Shown here one piece after another: positions 1 to 11,720 of a DNA stretch of 64,000 bases. Position 1 is the first letter of the stretch. Each line of letters opens with the position of its first letter. This DNA is from Crotophaga sulcirostris (Eukaryota; Chordata; Aves; Cuculiformes; Crotophagidae): contig VYZB01000030.1 of NCBI GenBank assembly GCA_013397455.1, forward strand, positions 1,866,403 to 1,930,402, written 5' to 3'. The notes under the pieces were generated by a model that was given only the letters and a program-made list of their open reading frames with translations, made no database searches and had not been told where the DNA came from. A program made the position numbers and the translations under genes.

Positions 1-2560
1 CATCCCATCCATCCCATTCCCGCATCCCCTGCCGCTGCAGCTCTCCTGGGACCAGGGTGCCCCAAGCAGGATCCACCATCCCTTCCCTGCAGAAAGACCT
101 TCTCCAAGGTAAGGCTGCGCTTCGTGACACCCCTGTGCCACTGGGGATCCCAACAGGCTGCCCACCGGGGTCCCCTGGGAATCCAAACCCCGGATGAGGC
201 ACCTCCAACTGGGATCGGTCACTTCTGTGATCGCTGGAACCCTGGCACCTTCCCTACACCTCCAAGCAGGACATGGAGATTATTCCAGAAGACAGGACAA
301 AACCCCTGGGACAACAAAATCCCTGGGCTGGCTGCTCCAACGAAGGGGCTGGGTTGCTCCTGCTCCTGGGGTATCACACCTCACTGAGGTGTGAGGGTCT
401 GCAGGGTCTTCATCCCCTGCCAGCCAGCTTTCCCAGACCACCTGAGAAGATGCCCACCCCTTCCAACCCCTTGGCAGCGCACCTGCCTTCCTTTGGGCAG
501 CAGCCTTGGCCACCTCGTTGTCTCTGCTGTGGCTCCCACCGAGGGGACCCTCAGAGCTGGCACTGTGCCAGGCACCTGGAAGCCACCATGGTCAAGCCCC
601 GAGGGGCCACGGGTGGTGCCAGGAGCCACAGGTGATGCCAGGAGCCGTGGTGCGTGCCCTAGGAACAGTCGGGACATGGGGAGAGGAGCTGCCCTCCTCA
701 TCTTTTTTTTTGGGGGGGGAGGACCACCTCTGCCCGGTCCCCAGGGCTTTGTCCCACTGTCCTTTCAGCTCCGATGGGGCGAGCAGCAGGTAAGTGCCTG
801 CGTTTGGTGTCACTCAGAGGTACAGACAAGGAGAGGGGTAGAAAAAGGGTCTGGGACTTCGGCGAGGCTTGGAGAGGACTAGGGTGGAGATGTGCATGTA
901 GGGGATGGTGTGTGTGGTCCTGGTGAGAGGAGGGCTCTGTCCCTTCCCACAGGACATACCCCAGGGGTGACTGTGCAAGTCACCAAACTACTCGGTGGCT
1001 CCCACCAGGCAGCCCTTGTGAGTCTTCCCAAGCCCACAGCCGAAAGCAGATCCAGACCCGCCGGAGCCTGCCTGGACTCCCAGCAGCTACAAAGCCTCTG
1101 GTCCTGCAGGGGTGGCTGCGATGGGAGCAAGGCAACTGGGTCAAACCTCATGGCTAGTAGCCTGGGCTGCCTCTGCAGCCTTCCCAGAGGCAGATGGCAT
1201 GGGGACATGGGGTAGGTGGGGAAGGGAGCCATGCTCCAGTGACTCTGTGGTCCATCCTTGAGCACCTGCGCAAACCCAAGGATGCACCTGCCCTGGCACC
1301 CAGGGGGAGAGGAGCCTGCCGGAGCTGGGCTCTCCTCACTCCTGCAGTGCTGGGAGCTGAAGGAATAAGCAGTGGCACCTTTCTGCCATCCATCCTTCAA
1401 AAGATGCAGAGAGCTTGGGCTAGGCCTGGGTTTTTTGGGTAGAAGAGGTAAAATGCAAATCATCTGATGGGTGGAAATCTCTGTCTGGGTGGCCTTGGCA
1501 TTTGGCCCACCTGGCAGCAGCTGAAGTGCAGGGGCACAGCCTGCATCTCCTGGCAGGTGGCCTGGGAGGTTTAGGGGGAGCACCTGCAGTTCCCCGTGAT
1601 GCTCCACTCCCTTTGCCCCCCTCACTGCTGCGAGTGCACCCTGTGGGTGCAGCCAGAAATCTGGTGGGCTCGGGCTGCACTCTGCACCCCAGCGTGGCAT
1701 GGGACAGCCCTGCCTGGCCCCCCCTTGGTTTGGGGGCTCTGGGGAGGCTGGGGCTGCTGCTCCACGGGCAGCTCCCAGGGGGGATGCTCAGAGGGGGGTG
1801 TGGGGGCTGTGGCAGAGCGCTGCTGGGGGGGTCGGCTCCCAGGAGTGCAGTCAGGCTCGTCCCCTCCTGGCACTGCATGTGGGGCAGGGGCTGCTGGAGT
1901 GGCAGCCACGGAAAGCAGGAGTTATTTTAATACCAGATGCGCACGAGTGAGGACTGCCTGTTGCTCCAGCGGTGCTAAGAGGTGCAAGTGGAGCTGAATG
2001 GACCCAGGGTGTGTGGTTTGGCTCTGTTCCATGTGGACAGACACATGAGCAAGCAGGGAATGTACAACACGCGGGAGGAGCTGTGAAGTAGTGGCTGGCC
2101 GTGCCCAGTGGTCCAGGGATGTGCTGTCTAGCTGATCTTCTTTTGCTGCTTCAACATCCTGCCATGTAACCAGCAGTGAATTCATGCCTGAGCGTGAGGG
2201 CACCCAAATGTGCATCCATACATACGTGCCATACCCAAATACGCCGCAGCACTGGGGAACACCAGCGCACAAGCTGGTTACACTCCCAGTTCCCCCCAGC
2301 AGGCGCTTCCACCTCCCCCTGTTCCCACAGGGGAAACACTTCCAGTGCTGGTGACGGATAATGCTGCCAGAGCGCAGAATCCTCTCTTGACCCTCCTTCT
2401 GGCAGCATCCAAATTCCCTTTGCCGGCTTTGTAGGTTTCAGTTGGAGACAGCACCCGAGCTTGAGGCTAAACTCTTGCTTGCCACAGTCTTAAGCAGCGA
2501 TGGGGTCTCCTATAGGGATTTCTCTGGGTGGTGAACGAGGTCAGACCTTGCTCCAGTGGC

Positions 2561-2644
2561 AAGGAACCCAACCCTTTGCTGGTGAGAGCCAGAATTAAGG
2601 GTAAGGAGCCCAACCCTTTGCCTGTGAGAGGCAGAGTTAAGGTG
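2561..2644. repeat. Two-copy tandem duplication, 42-bp period
   Basis: The segment starting at 2561 (AAGGAACCCAACCCTTTGCT...) is repeated from 2603 (AAGGAGCCCAACCCTTTGCC...) with a few substitutions. The two copies are adjacent and in the same orientation. The divergence suggests a local duplication that is not recent. Confidence 0.75.
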
Positions 2645-3374
2645 AAGTGACCAATCCCACCTTCAAGGCTCCTTCCTGGTCTGCATTTTCTTGGCAGGGT
2701 CTGAGCCCACTCAAAGCTCAGGCTGTCCCTGTGTGCTCCCTTTGGTCAAACACCAAGAGGGGAGGAAGGCGCTGGCTTTCACGCAGCCCTCCTCACACTT
2801 TGGGTTGTACTGTGCCCAAACCACGGGAAAAAAAGACAAGGAAGCGATGCCACCAGGCAGCAGGCAGCATCCCTCGCCTTTCCAGCCCAGCTCGGCGCGT
2901 GCACGCAGCGCAGCAGGCGCCAGCTCCTCGGCAGTGACACGCAGGCTTTCCAAGCACAGCCTCTTAACCCCACTAATTCCCTTGTTTTCTCTTGCCAGGC
3001 CTGCTGTGCCCCTGCCAGGGGATGGCCCGGAGCCTGCTAATTGTGCTAGCGAGCTGCAGTGTGTCTCTCCATCACCGGGACTGTCGTTCTCTGGGGTCAT
3101 TCTGGGGGCTGCTGGCCCTTGCCCAGGGTGGTGAGCGACAGCATCCTTCGCCCCTTCCCTTGCAGCATTTCCAGTGAAATTATATCGGTTCTGGATTGAC
3201 TCCCCTGCTCCCAGCTCACACTGAGACAGGGATCAGGGCGATCCTCACACAGCACAGCGCTTCTCCCATCCCTTCTTCCCTGTCAGGAATGCACCAAAGG
3301 CACGGTGTAAAGAAGCATTGCCTGAGCCCACCTAACCTACTCCAGCCCAAACGTCTTCATCTCCAAGGGAGATG

Positions 3375-3434
3375 CTGATTTGGTGGTGCTGGACTTGATT
3401 TGGAGGTGCCAGACTTGATTTGGAGGTGCCAGAG
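3375..3434. repeat. Short tandem repeat, 20-bp unit, about 3 copies
   Basis: The unit TTGGAGGTGCCAGACTTGAT occurs in direct succession. The first copy is diverged and the last two are nearly identical. There is no coding context. Confidence 0.7.
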
Positions 3435-3654
3435 CTCATCCTTGTGCCAGTCTCCTGCTCTCCACCTCATCCACGGGAGGCTCAGGGTGCCAGGAGCATC
3501 CCTCACCTCCCATCTCCCTGTCCCCATCTCCTGTTCCCAGGCCATCTGGCCACACTCATCCATGTTAAACAAATGCTGGAGTCTATTATCAGGCCCTCCT
3601 TCCCCCTTTCCCCCCCCCTGGACAGATGGAGGCTGAGCACACCCGGAGCCCCGG

Positions 3655-3775
3655 CCCGCAGCATTCATGTGTATGAATGAGAAAATTGAATTATTTATGG
3701 CCACGCGAATCAGGCTGGCGGCTGCGGAGGCCAAGCGGAAAGGACTCCATTACGTGGCAAGTACCTGTTGCTATG
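3655..3775. promoter_or_regulatory. Candidate conserved noncoding island
   Basis: A non-repetitive block contains the inverted pair CATTCATGTGTATGAATG, an AATTGAATTATTTATGG core and then a CpG-bearing stretch. It stands out from the surrounding low-complexity GC-rich sequence. It resembles vertebrate conserved noncoding elements with homeodomain-type cores, but conservation cannot be tested here. A 107-residue ORF crosses it and resembles nothing known. Confidence 0.25.
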
Positions 3776-4105
3776 GAGTCAGGGTTTCTTCCCCAGGCCC
3801 CCCATGCACAGCTGCACCCCTGCCTGCCCCCCATCCTGCCCTCACCTTTGCAATGCTGGGATGGAGAGCAGAGCCGAGCTCCGGGCTGGCTGCGCTGTCC
3901 CAGCTGTGGGTGTTTTGCTGCCTGCACTGTGCCCACTGCTCCTTCGGATTGGTGTGGGGTCACACCGAATTTTCCATGTTTTTGGAGTAGTCCCACCAGT
4001 GCAGTGTGGGAATGGTGTGATGCTGGCAGCTGGTGACTCCCCAGCAACCATGGTCTGCAGCACACGTTGAAACAGCTGGGAAGCGTTGGGGTGGGCAGCG
4101 TCTTA

Positions 4106-4331
4106 GACTGGATAAGAGGAAGAGGTTCTTCACCCAGCGGGTGGTGGAGCACTGGAACAGCTCCCCAGGGAAGCAGTGATGGCACCAAGTCTGCCAGTAT
4201 TCCAGAAGCACTTGGACAATGCCTTCAGCCACATGGTGCGAATGTTGGGAGTGTCCTGTGCAGGGACAGGAGTTGGACTTGATGATCCTTTTGGGTCCCT
4301 TCCAACTCAGGTCATTCTATGATTCTGTGAT
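4106..4331 (+). mobile_element. CR1 LINE fragment, 3' end
   Basis: The segment reads as the C-terminal part of the CR1 reverse-transcriptase ORF with frame damage (a RKRFFTQRVVEHWN-like stretch). It is followed by the CR1 3' UTR (GTTGGACTTGATGATCCTTT, CCCTTCCAACTCAGG) and ends in the diagnostic ATTCTATGATTCTGTGA tail. It is 5' truncated, as most CR1 copies are, and non-functional. The tail type is the common older avian form. Confidence 0.93.
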
Positions 4332-7300
4332 CTCATGGCTGGGGCTGGGCACAGCAGGTTCAATCTCAGCACAGCATGGGGCGAGGGGTGACTCTCAGCT
4401 TGGATCCCTCGACTCCCCTCAAGCACCCCCTCCCTGGAGGCAGCAGGAGTTCTGACTCCAGGTTCCCCACACTCCCCCATAGGCAGAAAAGCAGCTCTGG
4501 AAGAGCAGGAACCCCTTCCAAAGCCACCTGTATTGGGGTCACTCCCTGGGAATGCCGAATCCTGCGGCAATGCCAAGGGCATAACTCCCAATGCTGGAGC
4601 ATCCCTCACTCTCACTGTGTCCCCAGTGCTTGGCCAAAAAGTAGGATTTTGTCCCTCTCAAAATACAGTCCCTCCCTTCTCAGTGCACCCCTGAGGTCTG
4701 GCCAGGAGACCGTCCTGGGGACGGGCAGGGGATGGGACTTGGCAACCCCCAGCCCTGCACAGCAGCAGCGCAGGGACTCCCGCTCCTCTCCCTGCAGGGC
4801 TAAGAATAGACTCCAGCTTTGCTCCTACTCTGCTCCTAGAGCTGAGTGGGCTCTGCTGGGCTCAGAGGAATAAAAAGCAGGCAAATGCTTATTTTAGTCA
4901 CTGCAGTCGGCAGCTGTGGCTCTGATGCACCCGAGGAGCGGCTTTGCACCGTGTTTACCCACCCACTGCTGGGAGCAGAGGCGCCGCTGCAGACCACACG
5001 TCCACGTGTAGACCAGCACTGTGCTCCCAGCCCCAGAAGCCCTGCTGACTCCCAACCCTTCTCCAGTACACTTGACTGCTTCTCCCCTTCCTTCCCCTAT
5101 GCTTCTGGGGTGAGTCTGGGGGATGCAGGTGCTTCCACTCTTCCCCATGTCTTGGAGGATGCTTCCACAGAGCTTAATGTACTGGCCGCTGCTGGAGGCC
5201 AGCAGAGCCCTGCTGGGATGCTTAGAGCTCACACAGGATCTCAGGCATATCCCACTATAAAGACATGGAGGGCATGTCCCTGCCACCCAAGATAAAGGGG
5301 GACTGCAGCCATCCCTATGTCTAAGTGAAGCATGTGCCCAGGATGCTGCAGCAGCAGGCTGGTACGTGTGAGCCCAGCTCTGGGTACAAGGCGGGGGGAA
5401 GCACCCGCTCCAGGAGAGCAGCTCTGGGTTCCTCTCCCTAGCATCACCCCCGAGGTAAAATCAAGAGAAAGCTAATTGTTACCATAGTTACATGAAGTGG
5501 CCTTTCTCAGGGAGCCGCGTCATCACTGCTGTCACAAGGTTAAGGCGGTGGGGAGTGGTGGTGGTGGGGAAGGGAGGGGAGAGATGTGTTGTCTTTGGAA
5601 AAACCATGGCAACAGCTATTTCTAAGGGAACAGCTGTGCACAGCGAGGCCGTGGGGAAGGGGAAGGGGCTGGGGTGTCTCAATGCCAGCCGTGCTCTGAA
5701 GGCAGCAGCACCAGATGCAGCAGCTTTCCATGGCAGCCTGTACCCCAGAACCTCCTTCCCACCAGTGCTGGGGCTCAACGGGCATCTCTCAGAGTGCCAG
5801 CATGCCCAGCAAAGCACCACAAGACCACTCTAGTTTGCTTCCCATATTGCAACCCCTTCTGGCATGCACTCATTGTCCAGGGCAGGACCACCATCCCCAG
5901 GGGCAGGGATGCAACTGCTTGTCCAGAGGAAATACACCAGCGAAAAGCTCCAGTGGAGACCCCAAGAGCAATCTATGAGTCACATGAAGTTTGAAGAGCC
6001 ATAATGCAAATACTGGTGAAGATTTTAAGTGTAGAGTCAACACCACTGGAGCCAGTATGGCCTAGGTTGGTAAAATGGCCTCGCGCCACTACGTGAACAC
6101 TTCACATGGGAGTTGCTGCTAGTGGGGCCCAATGTGTGGATGAAAAGGGGAAGGTTCTCTTCGGGCTGAGGAGTGCTAACAGAGGTGCAAGGGCCATAGG
6201 GGTGTTCTGCAGGTCAAGGTAGGGCTGGCCAAAGCCCCAGAGATGCAGAGGTGTGAGGAACCCACAACTGTATCTGCCCTTGCTTTGTAAAGGCCAGGTG
6301 GACCCAGTGAGGAGAAGACATTGGTCTCAGCTTCAATCTCCACCCAGGCTTCTGTTTCAACACGTAGCTGGAAATTATCTCTCTCTGCAAGACAGACTCT
6401 TAATTAAGCCCATTTCCCTGAAGGAAGCCAAGATGGAGAGCTTCACTTCTCGGTATTCCAGTGCTTTCTGGCATTTGTTTCCACACCAATTACGGCACAA
6501 ATTAGTCAGCCAGAGTGCAATTCAGTGGCTGTGCTCAAGGGAGGCTCTTCAGCACACGTGCCATCTTCTTCCAGGAAGGCGGGTGGCAGGCGCAACTGGG
6601 GTGGCTGTGGCAGGGACAGGGAACAGGCAAGCACGGTCCTCAGGGTGCTGAGGTCTGTGGCTGGTGCTATCAGCCCTAGGTTGGGCTGGGCTGGGACTCC
6701 AGAGCCAGGCTTGGAGCAGTTAGCAAAAGGGATTAGGTAGGGTGTCTCCAAGAGCTTCTACTTGGCTGTTGGACCTTGGCATGACTTGGTGGGCTGCTGG
6801 ACTCTAAGACTAAGCACTGGGACTAAATGCTAGAGAACCTTCACATGACAGCAAAATGGCAATGGAAAGGGCAGGAGAAAGAGCAGAGAGCTATCTGCTC
6901 CCCAAACCCTTCTGCAAAGTCTTCACCACTCACCTTTGCTCTCTGGCAGAAAGGCTGGGAGAGGACGGACTTCCTCCTGTGGCAGAGATTCGTCCTCATG
7001 CTGAGGAAGAAAAGCAGGATCTCCTTGGTGGAACTGACAGGGGAGGAAGAGGGATCTCAGGAGGAGATGCTTGGCTCTGTGCCCTGCTGTGACAGCATCC
7101 GATCCAACGGTGCACCAGAGGGCTGGCACAGAAATGTGGCTTAAAGGTGTTTGACATCTTGATCTTGAGGTTGTTGGGTGTGGATTCATTCCTACTTGGG
7201 TCTTAAGATGGACACATGGTGGCATCTCTGCCATGGTTGTGGCTGCATGTCCCTCCGTCGGTGAGCAAACCTGTCTTGGTTCACTCTTGCCGAGAAGTTT

Positions 7301-7794
7301 CTGCAGCCTCACTGCAACACCAGGCATCCTCCCTGCTGTCCTTCCTCCCCTCTTCAGAGAGCTGGGAGACAGCACTAGCCCCGCAGGAGCACTGCGCAAG
7401 GCCCCATGCTGACCACAAGAGAGTTGGGACGGGAGGGCTCCAGCTCAAACACCAGTTGGTTGCTGATCTCAGTCGCGAGGTGAGGCTCCCCTGCTGCTTT
7501 TGAACATGTTTTGCTGAGCCCCCCAGGTCGGTTGGGGCTGGTGCCTCCTGCTCAGTCTCTGCCTCCGTGGGACAACCTCAAGGTCAGGCACTTGGCATGG
7601 CTTTCCCTAAATATTCCTAATTACCAGCAAACTTTCTCATTTCCTGTGGACACAGTCACCATGCAGTGACCAGGATTCCCATCACCTTCTGGCCAGCCTG
7701 CCCGTTGCCCTCTGCCTACTGCCTGCTTGATCTCCTTCAAAACAGCAGCAGGAGCCCTGCGAGGAGCTGCCTGCCCCTTGGACGTGCCCTCCAA
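4332..7794. other. Noncoding stretch upstream of mir-7-2
   Basis: No gene is supported. The stretch is GC-rich with scattered AT-rich patches that carry TAATT cores, for example near 5,470-5,500 and 6,480-6,530. Several ORFs of 60-165 codons overlap on opposite strands and resemble no protein family. Confidence 0.5.
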
Positions 7795-8075
7795 GCCCCC
7801 ATTAGTTAGCAGTTGTCTTAAAGCACTGCAACATTTGTAGCCTTATTCTTCCTAATCCCGCCTGATGTAACCCTGGCTGTCCTCATTAGCCACATAATTG
7901 TCTAGCAAACACAAAACAGGCCCTGACACAGGCGAAGGAAATTGGTTTAAAAATATGAAGCCGCATTCTCAGATGTTGTCAAAGGGGGTTGTTTTGTTTA
8001 TTTGTATTCACACGGCGTCTCGTGGGATAATGAGAGAGCGGCTCTGCTGCAAAAATACCTGTTTTTCTTAAAGAT
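7795..8075. promoter_or_regulatory. Candidate conserved noncoding island
   Basis: Non-repetitive, moderately AT-rich sequence containing CACATAATTG, TTTAAAAATATG and TTTGTTTATTTGTATTC motifs with interspersed CpGs. It has few open frames and differs in texture from the flanks. It could be an enhancer within the mir-7-2/AEN domain. The call rests on appearance only. Confidence 0.3.
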
Positions 8076-8269
8076 CATCCTATGAGAAGGTGGGTTTGAA
8101 ATGCCAGCTGGGGAAATCCAGCCCAGCCCCTGCGCTGGTGGAGGACGACTGAATCTCTACTTTGTCTCATTTGCTGCGCCAAGGGACTTCCAAGCAGGGA
8201 AGGAGGCATCTCCCACCCATGCCCACACTGGTGTGGTTGCCCAGGAAGAAGTTTAGCCATCCACATCTC

Positions 8270-8470
8270 TGAGTAATAATGCCTGTGAATTTCAAAGGGG
8301 CTCCATTCACTTCTGACAGCAGACGACAGGGCTAAGTTAATGGAGGCAGTGGTAAGAAATCTAATTAACCTGCAGTATGTTGTTTAATTTGTGCAAAGTT
8401 GTTGTGGTTACTCAGCTATAAACTCCATCCCCAGCTCTAATGACACTGACTTGCATGGCAGCAGAGGAGA
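8270..8470. promoter_or_regulatory. Candidate conserved noncoding island
   Basis: The block contains AAGTTAATGG, TCTAATTAACCTGC and TTTAATTTGTGC, three homeodomain-type cores within about 60 bp, in non-repetitive sequence. No coding potential is seen. Enhancer function is an inference from motif clustering. Confidence 0.28.
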
Positions 8471-10035
8471 GCATCCTGGAGGTGGGCAGCCACCTCATGC
8501 TCACCCTTGAAGGTGCCCTCAATTACGCACAGGGCGTTCCAGTGGTTGCCTCCATCTGGTTCTTCCGTGGCATTTGAAACACTTTTCTAGCTCCAACCTT
8601 TGGAACAGGCACCTGTGCTGTTCCTCTGCCTGTTCTGGCATCCAACCCTGCTGCTTGGCTTCCAAAAACCAGCCTTCAGGACCCAGCAGTGTCAATCTGT
8701 TGATTGCATTAAAGTCCAGAAGACAGCTTCAGGTCGCTGAGTTCCCACCACAGCTCTTAGGCTGTAATTATGTTCAAGGTTCTTTGCTCTGGTTATTTCT
8801 TTTTGCTAGTGCTTGGAGCCACTATACTGATCTTTTCTTCAAGGCTGACCCCCATGTAGCTTCTCAGGAAAGAGCCAGGCCTGCTATTTAAACCAATTCA
8901 CAAAGCAGCTCCCGAATGCCAGCTGTCCATTATATGATTTTTTGAACAGCAGGAATCAGCAGGGCTGATGGTGGCTGAGCTCTTTGTGTCAGTTCATGGA
9001 GAAGCATAGGAAAAGGGCTGTTATGTCATGCATTAGCATCTCTTCTCAGGTTAACCTTCCCCAGGATCCTGGACCACTCAATAGCTCCCCTGCGATGTCG
9101 CGCAGAGGGGCTCTGGAGCCTGTGGTACTCACAGAAGGGTGATGCTGAGCCTCAGCACCTCCTTCATCTCACACCAAAGCTCTGTGATCCCTCTCAACCA
9201 GTATGAGAGATGCAGACACACTCATACCCTGCAGGGATATCCTTTCCATGGGTGGAAATGTTTTTAATCAGGCCCCAGGAGACTCCCAGGTGCCTGGTGA
9301 GGTTGGCCTTTTTTTAAGATAGAAGATGATCCACCTCTGGGGTCCCTCAAAGCCAAGTGGGTTGGGGCCCTGCTGCCATAGGGTTTGCTAGAGCAGACAC
9401 CTCCAGCACCAAGTGTGCTGAGGTCCTGCTCAAAGTTGGTGATCAATCGTGTTGGGGATGCAAAATATAAAAGCACTTTTGGCAGCAACATATGAGTATG
9501 TGCCAAGCCCTGCTAGATCCACAGCCTCCTTCCTGCATCCCACAGCAGCCTGCACTTTCATTTTGAGGGGACTTCAGCCCTTCTGGCTGGTGAGGAGCCT
9601 GGAGACCTTGGCTCACTCCCCCGTGGACACAGGCTGATCCTTTGAGCAAGCCGTGGTGGGAGCCCAGGCAGTGCTCAGAGGTGATGCCAGGGACTCCCTG
9701 CCAGCCAGGATTGGATTCCCAGCAAACAGGACTCCCAGGAAAGCAACTTGCATCCACAAAGGGGTGTTCCCAGCAAAGTCCCACATGCAGGGACACAGAA
9801 ACACCCTTGAAGCAGAGGCAGCTCAGCCACCACATTTGAAAGCTGGACCCACGCAAAGCTCTTGGCATCCCATCCCCACGCTGCTGAGCTCCACAGCCAT
9901 TCCCCTTCAGCCCAAGGACAAAACTAGGTCCCTGGGTGGCCAAGGGGAGAGGCAGTGGCCACAGAGAGGAAGAGGAGCTCAACTGGGGGTTTTCTTTCTT
10001 CCTTCTTTTTTTTTTTTTTTTAAAGAATTAAAAAG
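8471..10035. other. Noncoding stretch
   Basis: No gene is recognised. There is a T-run at about 10,004-10,020 and a few ATTA-containing patches (8,765 and 8,885-8,940). ORFs of up to 179 codons on the minus strand (9,443-9,982) overlap plus-strand ORFs and have no recognisable domain. Confidence 0.5.
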
Positions 10036-10245
10036 TGGCAGCGCTAGCGAAGGGTAATTATCCCTCTGTTCCAGCTGAAATACAATTAAGGCAGCTCTCA
10101 ACGAGCCCCCGGGATATTGTGGTTTACTAATTAACAAGCGGATATGCTGTGGCCCCTGTCATGGCAATTACAGCATGAGACAGGCTTCAGGAGCTCTAAT
10201 TACACGTCAGCCCGCGACACACGCTGCAATCCAAATTAACGAGGG
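10036..10245. promoter_or_regulatory. Candidate enhancer-like island with dense ATTA cores
   Basis: At least six TAAT/ATTA cores lie within about 200 bp. They include the near-palindrome GGGTAATTATCCC (10,052-10,064), ACTAATTAAC (10,126-10,135), GGCAATTACAG, CTCTAATTACACG and CCAAATTAACG. CpGs are retained between them. The sequence is unique and non-coding. Such clusters are typical of developmental enhancers. The nearest plausible targets are mir-7-2 and AEN about 4-6 kb downstream. Confidence 0.35.
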
Positions 10246-11459
10246 CTTGGGCTGGAGACGGAGGGAGTGTACGTAGCGAGAGGCTGAGCTGGGCAGTAGG
10301 GATGGGGGGACAGGGATGGGGGGACCTGATGGGACTCCAAGCCTGAGAACAGCAGCACATGCTGTGCGGTTGGAGGGATACAGGGAGCAGATTGGGAGGA
10401 CAATGCTCCATGGTTTCCCAAAAACAAGTGCACTGGAGGAAGAAGAGGTATTTGCTTTGAGGAGCCGTGGCCTGATGAGATGAGTGGCATTTGGGGCGAC
10501 TGCAATGAATAGCAAGTATCGCATCTCTGGCTGCTAATTCCCAGACCAATAAAGCCACTGTTAAGAAAAGGAGTCAGATGGGAAATACTCAACAGGGTTT
10601 TGACTGTTGACAAATAAGTAACAGGGCTCCCAAAGCAGAGAGGAATTTTTCTGACAAATTGTTTATGGGGGAAAGTCATGCAGTTTCAGGTTGAGTTCAA
10701 CAAATAGCTTTGGCCAGGTATGGGGAAAAAAAAAAAACAGGATTTTTTTTTAACCCAGTTTTGACAGGTTGCATTTTAAAAAGCTGCTGCATTTCAAAAC
10801 CTATGAAAAAGATACAATTACACCAAAATACAAAGTGCACACCTAATGAGGACATTTGTTTCTGACAAAATGAAATTATATTTATCAGCTTTGCTGATGT
10901 TTATCAGGGTTTTGCTGGTGTCAGCCCAGCAGTAACACAGGTTTTGCGTGACATTAGCATCTCTTTTGAATTTAGTGTCCCTGCCATCTCCTTTCCAGCA
11001 CTTGCCTGCTGCAGGTGCCCATGGAGGGATGTTGGGGAGGTGACATGATGGATACCCCAAGCTTTGGCCACCCGTATCACCTGAAAATGCTGCGGCAAAT
11101 GCTCAGGCAGACAGGAAGATCCGAGGAGGCTGAAGCAAAGACCTTGGGTTTGGGGGCTCCCTCCAGCATCACGCAGGGGTGGGATCAGCAAAGCTCGGGG
11201 CAGCCCTTGCAGGGGAAGAGGGTCTCACGCTGTGCGCGTGCACAGCAGGTCCCTCGCTTGCTCCCGGCTGTGACAAAGCAGGGAGAAGAGGCAAGGGAGG
11301 GTTTTTCAGGCTAAACCTCTCTGGGCGAGCTGTCCCCGTGCGCCGTGGGGAGGAGATGCTGCCTGGTCCCCGCTGCTGGCACCCAGGGCACGAAGCCACC
11401 AGAGGCCTCCTCCACTGCACAATGGTGGCAGGGGGAGGGTGCGCACCTCCTCACACATC
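10246..11459. other. Noncoding stretch
   Basis: No gene is supported. There are GGGGGGAC direct repeats at about 10,302-10,325, an A-run at about 10,727-10,738 and a T-run at about 10,743-10,752. A 7-bp-stem inverted repeat (TCAACAG...CTGTTGA) lies near 10,588-10,610. The 11,170-11,420 part is CpG-bearing and GC-rich. Confidence 0.5.
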
Positions 11460-11720
11460 TCTCCCAAAATAGATCTCATTAACCATCACAATTAACACGA
11501 GCTGGGCCCTCTCTCCTCCTCATCGCCCCAGCCAAAGCCATACATAAAAATAACTGTTTATTACACAGCAGGCAGAGCCCGGCTTATCACTGCAGACAGG
11601 AAATTGCTGTGCAGAAACCACACGTTTCACTTTTAATAAGTTTGGCAATAAAATGTCTCGTCAAATGAGGCCACGACAGGGCGATAATGAAGCTTCCATG
11701 TGGCCCATAATTGCTTACTG
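11460..11720. promoter_or_regulatory. Candidate conserved noncoding island
   Basis: Non-repetitive sequence with CTCATTAACC, CACAATTAACACG, ATAAAAATAACTG, TTTTAATAAG and GGCAATAAAATG, and with CpGs kept in several places. Both its composition and lack of ORFs contrast with the GC-rich flanks. It is a candidate cis-regulatory element for the adjacent microRNA/AEN locus, judged by appearance only. Confidence 0.32.

Larger units (their letters stand above)
1..3640. other. GC-rich noncoding flank, no supported gene
   Basis: No open frame here resembles a known protein, and the overlapping ORFs on both strands reflect GC-rich composition. A possible exon is seen at 41-108: it follows a CTGCAG acceptor-like site and ends before GTAAGG. 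It is only 68 bp and open in all three frames, so it could be a noncoding exon or chance. Two short tandem duplications (described separately) and homopolymer runs near 700-720 are the only other structure I see. Confidence 0.5.

Noticed and set aside
879..1700. 273-codon minus-strand ORF
   Set aside because: The region is GC-rich, overlapping ORFs exist on the other strand, the composition is low-complexity, and no domain or family resemblance is seen.
10588..10610. Small inverted repeat TCAACAG...CTGTTGA as a possible second microRNA (mir-1179 lies upstream of mir-7-2 in human)
   Set aside because: The stem is only 7 bp and the mir-1179 mature sequence as I recall it is not found here or nearby.
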